DNA of 16,169 bases, from positions 1 to 16,169 of the forward strand of contig DASUFP010000083.1 in NCBI GenBank assembly GCA_036274495.1, in the 5' to 3' direction. This DNA is from DASUFP01 sp036274495 (GTDB lineage Bacteria; Bacteroidota; Bacteroidia; AKYH767-A; OLB10). This document shows positions 6,756 to 13,621 of the stretch, in pieces (within the stretch, counting starts at the first letter, position 1; each line of letters begins with the position of its first letter). A model generated the notes under the pieces. That model saw only the letters and a list, made by a program, of their open reading frames with translations. It did no database searches and was not told the origin of the DNA. The translations under genes were made by a program, and so were the position numbers.

Positions 6756-9700
6756 TTGAAAAGATTACTCGTTTTAATCCTGATGGTTACCGGACTAGCC
6801 GGAACGATCAAGCCAGCATTTGGCAGCCACGGAATGGGAGGTGAAATAACCTGGACCTGTCTCGCTAACGGACAGTACAAATTCAAAATGAAATTCTACC
6901 GCGACTGCAACGGAATTACTCCAAGCAGCACCGTGCAGATGCAAACGAATGTCCCGGGAGTTCCAACCATTACCATGAATCTGATTCAGCAAAATGATAT
7001 CAGTCCTAATGGTCTGCAATCTAACGGCGTCACCCAGTGTGCTGATTGCGTTCAGGGAAGTTTCAGCAACCCTATCCCCGGTCTGGTTGAAGAATATATT
7101 TACGAATCGGGTAACGTTACGCTGAGCGGGGTGCCTCCGGCAACCGGCTGGTGGTTCAGGTGGGGCGAATGCTGCCGCAGTTCGGCTTTGACAAATCTTT
7201 CCGGAGCCGGAAGCAATGGTTTTGCCAACCGCGCCTATATGTTCCCGTACAACGGACAAAATGCCAACCCCTGCTTCGACAATTCACCCTACTTTTCTGA
7301 GAAACCTTCTACCATCATCTGCACCGGTTTCCCATTCAAATACAACCCTGCAGCTGTTGACGCCGAACTTGATTCACTTGTATACGGCTGGGCAAATCCA
7401 ATTGACGATTCTGGAGCGAATCTCCCCTTTGCCCCCGGCTATAGCCTAAACAGCCAGTTACCAAGCCCTACTCAAAACCCATTGAATGTTGCCGCTACCA
7501 TTGACCCACACACCGGCGAAATGACTTATACCTCCTATACCGGAGGTTATTTTGCTACAGTTGTGAAAGTAACAGCATACAAATGCGGTCAGAAGGTTGC
7601 TGAAATTTATCGTGAAATCAACGTAGTGTTAAACAACAACTGCCCTCCTGTTCTGGGCGGAATTGCCAACACTCCTCCCGATGTAAATCCTCCTTTCTTT
7701 GATCCTGTTACCGGTTTGCAAACAGCCTATTCCGATACGTTCTACGCAGGCGATACCGTTAGTTTCTTTCTGAATGCTACCGACTTTGAATTCTTCAACA
7801 ACGGTGCCGGACAAACAATTACTATTGAAGCATATGGTAACGAATTCGGCGCTCCGGTTACAAACCAAAATGGTGGCTGTCCAATAGTTCCGTGTGCCAC
7901 GCTGAGTACCAATACTCCGTTCAGCTTCCAGATAGGCGGCGGTGTGGGATTTAACTGGAAACTGACCTGCGCTCACGTAAAAGGGTTAGATACCATATGT
8001 ACACGAATATCGAATACGTACCGGTTCGTAATTAAAGCCTCCGACAACTATTGTCCGGCAAATGCATCCAACGTCAGTACCATCAACATAACCGTATTGG
8101 CACCTCCTGCATTGGAGGCTCCTCCGTTACGATGTGCTTCGGTCAATGTTGACGGAAGTGTGAGCCTATCGTGGAATAAACCATGTCCGAGAGATTCGCA
8201 GAATATTTTCCATTCCTATGAAATTTACGCAGCTACTGCCGCCGCGGGACCATATATCCTTGTAGACAGTGTCTTTAATTGGAATACGGCCACATATACC
8301 CAAACGGCTGCCAATCTGAATGCCTTGTTTGGGACAAATGCGCAGCAGCAATCCATCTGGTATTATCTTAAAACACGATCGGGTTGCGACGGAGACAGCA
8401 TATCAAAGCCATCCGACACATTACGCACCATTAAGTTGAATGCAGTGCAAAACGCCTCGCTCAGTATTGATCTTAACTGGAATGCCCTGCACGTGCCTCC
8501 TCTGAGTTCACACGCAAACAAGAAATATCAAATTTATCGCCAGTACCCCATCCCGTCTGCATGGGTGCTGATCGATTCAACCATTATTGATTCGCTCCAC
8601 TATGTAGATGCCTTTTCGCAGCAAATCTGCGATGACTATATCGCCTACCGGGTCGACCTGCACGATAGTTCGGGATGTGTGTCGCAGTCATCACTCGACA
8701 CGGTTCATGCTATCAATGCTCAGCCTATTGTGGCAGTTACTCCGGCGAACCCTGTAATTTGCCAGGGAACCTGTACAACCTTAACAGCTACACCCGGTGC
8801 TGTGGGTTATTCGTGGAGTACGGGGGCGGTGACACAATCAATCAGTGTTTGTACCGCCGGGACCTATACGGTCACGGCCAATTACGGGGCTTGTCAGGCA
8901 GATACATCGGTCACTCTTGTTGTCGTCCCGCTGCCAACGCCCAATATAACAGGACTTAGTTCTTCGTGCGGATGTACCACGCTTGATGCGGGAGCGGGAT
9001 ATACTTCCTACCTGTGGAGTAATGGTGCCAATACACAAACGGTGAACATTTGCTCTTCCGGTACCTATACTGTTACCGTTACCAATGCCAATGGATGTAC
9101 AGGTACAGATACTCACGTCTTTAACATTAACCCTTCACCCACTCCGGTTATTACGGGTACTACTTCTATCTGCGCAGGACAAACTACCGTTCTTAGTGCA
9201 GGAGGTCCATATTCAACCTATGCATGGAGCAACGGTTTAACCACACAAACAATTACTGTTGGGACAGGCGGCACATATACTGTAACCGTTACCAACGGTT
9301 TTGGTTGTCCCGGCTCTGACACAGAAGTATTAACAGTTCATCCTAACCCTGTTCCGAATATTACCGGTAATACGAATGTTTGTTCCGGGTTCAGTACGGT
9401 ATTTAACGGAGGTGGCCCTTATGCCATTTATTTGTGGAATACAAATGCCACTACCCCAACTATATCAACAGGAACCGGAGGCACCTACACGGTGACTGTG
9501 ACAGATGCGAATGGATGTACCGGTACGGATACGGAAACATTGACTGTTCACCCTAACCCTGTTCCTGCAATTACCGGTAATAACGCTGTCTGTTCCGGAC
9601 AATCCACAATATTTAATGCAGGAGCGTATGCCACATATAACTGGAGTACCTCTGCTACTACTCCAACAATTTCTGTTAATACTGCCGGTACTTACACTGT

Positions 9701-12700
9701 AACTGTTACCGATGTTAACGGATGTGTCGGCACCGATACTGAAGTGCTTACAGTCCATCCTAATCCGGTACCCAACATTACCGGAAACAATGTTGTATGC
9801 AACGGTTTCAGTACCACATTTAACGCAGGGTTATATAGCGGAGGTTATTCCTGGAACAACGGTCTGACTACCCAAACCATAAGTGTAAATACAGCCGGTA
9901 CCTATACGGTTACCGTTACCGATGGAAACGGATGTACCGGAACTGACACCTATTCGCTTACTGTAAATCCGAATCCTGTGCCAAATATTTCAGGTAATCC
10001 GGATGTGTGTGCTGGATTTACCACTGTATTTGACGGAGGTGGTCCTTATTCTACTTATCTGTGGAGCACCAATGCCACTACTCCTACCATCACAACCGGA
10101 ACTGCCGGAACGTATACTGTAACCGTTACAGATGCGAATGGATGTACCGGCACTGCTTCTCAGGCACTTACTGTTCATGCAAATCCCATACCTGCTATCA
10201 CGGGAAACACAGTGATTTGTGACCAGCAAACAACAACTTTTAGCGCCGGCGCTTATTCACAATATGTTTGGAGTAACACTGCAACAACTCCAACTATTAC
10301 CGTTGGCACGGCCGGTACCTATACGGTTACCGTAACTGATGTGAATGGTTGTGTGGGCACCGACACCGAAACGCTTACGGTAAACCTGCTGCCAAGTGCA
10401 ACCATTTCAGGGTTACAGACAATTTGCGATGGCGCAAATACAACATTCAATATTGCCTTCTCAGGACCCGGACCTTACACCTATACTTATTCCGATGGTT
10501 CTTCCAGTTATGGTCCGTTTAACACAGGCAACGGTTCGGTTAACATCAACGTTAATCCAACAACAACCACCAGTTACAACCTTGTTAGTGTTGCCAACCA
10601 AAACACCCTGTGCGTAGGCAGTGTTGCAGGTTCAGCAACCGTTACTGTTGTTCCGTTACCTTCTGCTCAGATTACCGGCACCACCGATATCTGCAATGGT
10701 TTGTCGACTAACCTGAGTGTGGCATTCAGCGGACTTGGCCCATGGACCTATACGTATACCCAAAATGGTGTTTCGGTAGGACCGTTTACAACATCAAACA
10801 ATCCTGAAATTATCTCCGTTACACCGGGACTGAGTACTACATATGGTCTTACTCCTACAGTTACCGGCAGCAACGGCTGCGCTGGTGCAACGAATGCTGC
10901 GACGGCAGTTGTCACAGTAAACAATCTGCCTACCGCATCCATCACCGGCAACAGCACCATATGCGCAGGAGAAACCACTGATCTTACACTTACCTTTACA
11001 GGAACAGGTCCTTTCAACTATTCTTACACCGACGGATCCGTTTCCTATGGACCATTTTCAACCTCATCGAATCCGGCGACAGTAACAATAGCACCGGGGG
11101 CAACCTCCACCTATTCACTTGTATCTGTTTCTGATGCAAACTGTACCGGTTCCGTTGCAGGTTCAGCTGCCATAATTGTTAATCCGCTGCCGACAGCCGC
11201 TCTTACGGGTACTACTGATATCTGTTTTGGAGGTAACACCGATCTGCAATTCCTCTTCACCGGAACAGGACCTTTCACCTACTCCTATTCTGATGGAAGT
11301 TCCAACTACGGACCGTTTACCACAAACCAGAATCCGGTTTTGGTGAATGTACAGCCAACTGTATCTACCAATTACGGACCTATCAGTATTACTGATGCCA
11401 ACTGTACCGGAACAACTTCCGGAAGTGCAGTGGTTTCGGTAATTCCACTGCCAACTGCTACCTTAACCGGTACTACTGATATCTGTGCAGGCAACAGCAC
11501 AAACCTTGACCTCACTTTTACGGGTGTACCTCCATTTGAATATAAGTACACCGACGGGTCCACAATCTACGGTTTGTTTATTACCAATAACTTTAATGTA
11601 ACCATTCCGGTTACACCTCCGGCCACCACTTCTTATTCGATTACTCAAGTTACAGGTGCGGGATGTGGAGGAAGCTATACAGGTGTAGCGGATATTACCG
11701 TAAACGCTATTCCTGATGCTACACTGGCACTCTCCGGGAATCCCGAATTGTGTTTTGGTGAAAGTTCTGAATTTACTATCGGCTTTACAGGTGTGGCTCC
11801 GTTTACATATACCTACACCGATGGAACCACATCCTTTGGTCCTATTGTAGCTACCGGCAACCCGGAAATAATCCCGGTTACTCCCGGTGTTACTACAAGT
11901 TATTCACTTGTTTCCATTGAAGATGCTCATTGTGTAGGCACACAGGCCGGAACAGCACAGGTGATTGTTCACCCGTTGCCAACTGCCGATGCTACCGCTT
12001 CATTGTCGATTTGTGATGGCTCATCCACTTCCTTTAACATCAACTTTACCGGAACAGGACCTTATACATATACGTATACTGATGCAGGAACTACTATTGG
12101 TCCTATTACAACCAATAACAATCCCGAAATCATAACAGTAGCTCCAACGGTTAATACCAATTATGCGGTTACAACTGTGAGTGATGCATATTGTACGGGT
12201 TCCGCATCCGGTGCTGTGGATGTAACTGTGCATGAAATTCCGACAGCTGCTCTCAGCGGCGACGCCGAAATTTGTGCTAATGAATCAACAGATCTTACCA
12301 TACAATTTACCGGTAACGCTCCGTTCAATTATGTTTATACAAATGGCGTAACCAATTTCGGACCTGTTACAAGCAGTTCCGCAACTACTACCTTCCCTGT
12401 TACTCCGGGTATTACCACCAATTATACACTGGTTTCATTAAATGACGCCTACTGTGCAGGAACACTTGCCGGTTCGGCCGCCATTCTGGTGAATCCTTTA
12501 CCTCAGCCTACCATCGCGGGAGATCTGTCGATTTGTGACGGTGAAACAAGTACGCTCTCAGCCACACCGGGCTTCGTGAGCTATAACTGGTCGAATGGTG
12601 CCTCTTCAACAAGTGTTAATACAGGTATTGGGGGCCCATACGCTGTGACTGTAATTGATGGCAATGGTTGTGTCGGAACTTCTCCCGCAGTTAACCTGGT

Positions 12701-13487
12701 AGTGAATATGGTACCTGTTGTCAGCTTTACCAACGATACTTCTTACAGTTGCGAAACCACAAGTATCAATTTCACAAACACATCATCCTTTGATCCGGGT
12801 TCACATTTCCATTGGGATTTTGGTGACGGATTTACTTCATCACTGGAGAATCCATCTCACGTCTATGCTGATTCGGGAACGTATCAGGTTAGTTTGAGTA
12901 TTACTACGCCTGCTACTTGCTTCAATGAAACATCTCAGGCTGTAGAAGCATTCTTCTTCCCGCTTCCTGTAGCTGCCTTTACTGCTGACCCCTGGACAAC
13001 AGAAGTATTCAATGCTAAGGTGCTCTTTACAGATTTGTCGGAAAATGCAGTGACTTGGAATTGGGAATTTGGTGATGGCGACAACTCAGCCGACAAAGAT
13101 CCGGTTCACTACTTTGGCGATATTGGTGAGTTCAAAGTTAAACTTACAGTAACAAACGTAACCGGCTGCGAAGATCATGTAGTCAAGGAAATTGTTGTTA
13201 ATCCATTCTATATTCCGAATGCCTTTACACCAAATGGCGATGGAAACAACGAATACTTCTTTGATGCTGCTACAGGTTATAACCTGGATGTTGCTTCATT
13301 CAAAATAACCATATTCAATCGCTGGGGACAATCGGTTTACGAAGCCGATAGTTATACCAAATACTGGGACGGCACCGACCGAAACGGCAATAAGGTTCCT
13401 GAAGGTGTATATGTATACAAAATTGAAGTGACTACCAAGAACAGTAAAAAGCATCTGTTTAACGGAACCGTTACACTGTTACGATAA
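6756..13487 (+). CDS. Giant secreted Ig/PKD-repeat protein with T9SS sorting domain
   Basis: This 2243-residue protein is predicted to pass the inner membrane by Sec and the outer membrane by the type IX system. Residues 1-23 form a signal peptide (positive MKR, hydrophobic core, likely cut after AFG). The TTG at 6756 is required for it: the frame is closed by TGA at 6723 and the next ATG would remove the charged end. Order: SHGMGGEITW N-terminal region with YRDCNG (about 24-455); two Fn3-like modules (456-655); eight A-type Ig-like repeats of ~70 residues (656-1210); eight B-type repeats of ~88 (1211-1913); one more A-type unit (1914-1984); two PKD domains with WDFGDG and WEFGDG (1985-2151); gliding-motility/CHU-type sorting domain (2152-2243) with PNAFTPNGDG, FNRWGQ, WDGTDRNG and PEGVYVYKI. 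No catalytic domain is seen. It is probably an adhesin or structural surface protein; the ligand is unknown. The repeat region has almost no lysine or arginine. Confidence 0.93.
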   Translation: MKRLLVLILMVTGLAGTIKPAFGSHGMGGEITWTCLANGQYKFKMKFYRDCNGITPSSTVQMQTNVPGVPTITMNLIQQNDISPNGLQSNGVTQCADCVQGSFSNPIPGLVEEYIYESGNVTLSGVPPATGWWFRWGECCRSSALTNLSGAGSNGFANRAYMFPYNGQNANPCFDNSPYFSEKPSTIICTGFPFKYNPAAVDAELDSLVYGWANPIDDSGANLPFAPGYSLNSQLPSPTQNPLNVAATIDPHTGEMTYTSYTGGYFATVVKVTAYKCGQKVAEIYREINVVLNNNCPPVLGGIANTPPDVNPPFFDPVTGLQTAYSDTFYAGDTVSFFLNATDFEFFNNGAGQTITIEAYGNEFGAPVTNQNGGCPIVPCATLSTNTPFSFQIGGGVGFNWKLTCAHVKGLDTICTRISNTYRFVIKASDNYCPANASNVSTINITVLAPPALEAPPLRCASVNVDGSVSLSWNKPCPRDSQNIFHSYEIYAATAAAGPYILVDSVFNWNTATYTQTAANLNALFGTNAQQQSIWYYLKTRSGCDGDSISKPSDTLRTIKLNAVQNASLSIDLNWNALHVPPLSSHANKKYQIYRQYPIPSAWVLIDSTIIDSLHYVDAFSQQICDDYIAYRVDLHDSSGCVSQSSLDTVHAINAQPIVAVTPANPVICQGTCTTLTATPGAVGYSWSTGAVTQSISVCTAGTYTVTANYGACQADTSVTLVVVPLPTPNITGLSSSCGCTTLDAGAGYTSYLWSNGANTQTVNICSSGTYTVTVTNANGCTGTDTHVFNINPSPTPVITGTTSICAGQTTVLSAGGPYSTYAWSNGLTTQTITVGTGGTYTVTVTNGFGCPGSDTEVLTVHPNPVPNITGNTNVCSGFSTVFNGGGPYAIYLWNTNATTPTISTGTGGTYTVTVTDANGCTGTDTETLTVHPNPVPAITGNNAVCSGQSTIFNAGAYATYNWSTSATTPTISVNTAGTYTVTVTDVNGCVGTDTEVLTVHPNPVPNITGNNVVCNGFSTTFNAGLYSGGYSWNNGLTTQTISVNTAGTYTVTVTDGNGCTGTDTYSLTVNPNPVPNISGNPDVCAGFTTVFDGGGPYSTYLWSTNATTPTITTGTAGTYTVTVTDANGCTGTASQALTVHANPIPAITGNTVICDQQTTTFSAGAYSQYVWSNTATTPTITVGTAGTYTVTVTDVNGCVGTDTETLTVNLLPSATISGLQTICDGANTTFNIAFSGPGPYTYTYSDGSSSYGPFNTGNGSVNINVNPTTTTSYNLVSVANQNTLCVGSVAGSATVTVVPLPSAQITGTTDICNGLSTNLSVAFSGLGPWTYTYTQNGVSVGPFTTSNNPEIISVTPGLSTTYGLTPTVTGSNGCAGATNAATAVVTVNNLPTASITGNSTICAGETTDLTLTFTGTGPFNYSYTDGSVSYGPFSTSSNPATVTIAPGATSTYSLVSVSDANCTGSVAGSAAIIVNPLPTAALTGTTDICFGGNTDLQFLFTGTGPFTYSYSDGSSNYGPFTTNQNPVLVNVQPTVSTNYGPISITDANCTGTTSGSAVVSVIPLPTATLTGTTDICAGNSTNLDLTFTGVPPFEYKYTDGSTIYGLFITNNFNVTIPVTPPATTSYSITQVTGAGCGGSYTGVADITVNAIPDATLALSGNPELCFGESSEFTIGFTGVAPFTYTYTDGTTSFGPIVATGNPEIIPVTPGVTTSYSLVSIEDAHCVGTQAGTAQVIVHPLPTADATASLSICDGSSTSFNINFTGTGPYTYTYTDAGTTIGPITTNNNPEIITVAPTVNTNYAVTTVSDAYCTGSASGAVDVTVHEIPTAALSGDAEICANESTDLTIQFTGNAPFNYVYTNGVTNFGPVTSSSATTTFPVTPGITTNYTLVSLNDAYCAGTLAGSAAILVNPLPQPTIAGDLSICDGETSTLSATPGFVSYNWSNGASSTSVNTGIGGPYAVTVIDGNGCVGTSPAVNLVVNMVPVVSFTNDTSYSCETTSINFTNTSSFDPGSHFHWDFGDGFTSSLENPSHVYADSGTYQVSLSITTPATCFNETSQAVEAFFFPLPVAAFTADPWTTEVFNAKVLFTDLSENAVTWNWEFGDGDNSADKDPVHYFGDIGEFKVKLTVTNVTGCEDHVVKEIVVNPFYIPNAFTPNGDGNNEYFFDAATGYNLDVASFKITIFNRWGQSVYEADSYTKYWDGTDRNGNKVPEGVYVYKIEVTTKNSKKHLFNGTVTLLR
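6825..8120 (+). other. SHxxGGE N-terminal region of the giant protein
   Basis: The mature protein appears to begin with SHGMGGEITW followed by a stretch ending YRDCNG, an arrangement seen at the start of many large secreted Bacteroidetes proteins. The region is cysteine-rich in places (WGECCRSS, TQCADCVQG), and its second half (around residues 310-450) looks beta-rich and cadherin-like, with AGDTVSFFLNATDFE and YRFVIKASDNYC. I know of no established function for it. Confidence 0.6.
8121..8720 (+). other. Fn3-like module pair in the giant protein
   Basis: Residues 456-655 hold two fibronectin-III-like modules. The first starts PPLRCASVNVDGSVSLSW, continues with AAGPYILVDSVFNWNTATYT, and closes with KTRSGCDGDS and SKPSDTLRTI. 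The second has LNWNALHVPPLSS and YQIYRQYP. The same pair, in the same order, opens the downstream secreted protein, so this is a shared module. Confidence 0.75.
8721..10385 (+). repeat. Eight tandem A-type Ig-like repeats (~70 residues each)
   Basis: Units start at 8721, 8928, 9132, 9342, 9552, 9759, 9969 and 10179, each 204-210 bases. The consensus is PxPxITGxxxVCxG at the start, then an aromatic-x-WS/WN-x-N/T core, xTxTISVxTAGTYTVTVTDxNGC in the middle, and GTDTExLTVHPNP at the end. Each unit has a cysteine near residue 13 and another in NGC; the first two units have two more. The fold is Ig/PKD-like, of the sort usually found next to CHU-type sorting domains. These are coding repeats, with DNA much more diverged than protein. 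Confidence 0.9.
10386..12494 (+). repeat. Eight tandem B-type Ig-like repeats (~87-90 residues each)
   Basis: Units start at 10386, 10653, 10923, 11184, 11445, 11706, 11973 and 12234, each 261-270 bases. The consensus is LPTAxLTGTTDICxG, then FTGTGPFxYxYTDGxxxYGPF, then a TPxxTTSYxLVSVxDAxC motif, and TGSxAGSAxVxV at the end. They share the opening xLPxAxITG..IC.G and closing C.G features with the A units but have a longer middle, so the two classes look like diverged versions of one Ig-like domain. Each has one conserved cysteine pair. Confidence 0.9.
12495..12707 (+). repeat. Ninth A-type repeat after the B block
   Basis: Residues 1914-1984 return to the A pattern: PLPQPTIAGDLSICDGE, LSATPGFVSYNWSNG, IGGPYAVTVIDGNGCVGT. 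The core LSATPGxxxYxWSxG resembles the first A unit (LTATPGAVGYSWSTG) more than the interior ones. Confidence 0.82.
12708..13208 (+). other. Two PKD domains of the giant protein
   Basis: Residues 1985-2068 and 2069-2151 are PKD domains. The diagnostic blocks are HWDFGDGFTS with ENPSHVYADSGTYQVSLSI in the first and WNWEFGDGDNS with DPVHYFGDIGEFKVKLTV in the second. They sit between the Ig-like array and the sorting domain, where PKD domains commonly act as stalk elements. Confidence 0.9.
13209..13484 (+). other. T9SS gliding-motility-type C-terminal sorting domain (giant protein)
   Basis: The last 92 residues contain YIPNAFTPNGDGNNEYF, FKITIFNRWGQSVYEAD, YWDGTDRNGNKVPEGVYVYKIEV and a final FNGTVTLLR. 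This is the gliding motility-associated/CHU C-terminal domain, the type B signal for export by the type IX system. Confidence 0.95.
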
Positions 13488-13621
13488 CAGATTTTATATA
13501 GCATTTGAAGAAGGGAAGCCATGGCTTCCTTTCTTCATTTATAGTTTGTACAACACAAGTGACTCAGAGGCCTGACAGACTTTACTATCGGTTATTGCGT
13601 TATGAATCGGTTACCGACATA
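13488..13621. other. Intergenic region between the two surface-protein genes
   Basis: The region contains the terminator hairpin and then about 85 bases before the preferred start of the next gene. An ATAGTTTG at 13542-13549 resembles but does not match the TAnnTTTG box and lacks a -33 TTG. ATCGGTTA occurs twice shortly before the start (around 13588 and 13606). No confident promoter is called. Confidence 0.4.
13507..13536 (+). terminator. Strong hairpin terminator after the giant gene
   Basis: Arms 13507-13520 and 13523-13536 pair over 14 positions (13 Watson-Crick plus one G-T); the innermost pairs must open to leave a loop around CCATGG. It begins 20 bases after the stop of the giant gene and is followed by ATTTATAG rather than a clean T-run. 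Termination is likely, probably ending the giant transcript before the next gene. Confidence 0.7.

Noticed and set aside
8721..12707. Regular DNA periodicity suggesting a CRISPR array or tandem satellite
   Set aside because: The period is 204-270 bases, the frame is open throughout, and the units are conserved as protein rather than DNA. These are coding domain repeats.
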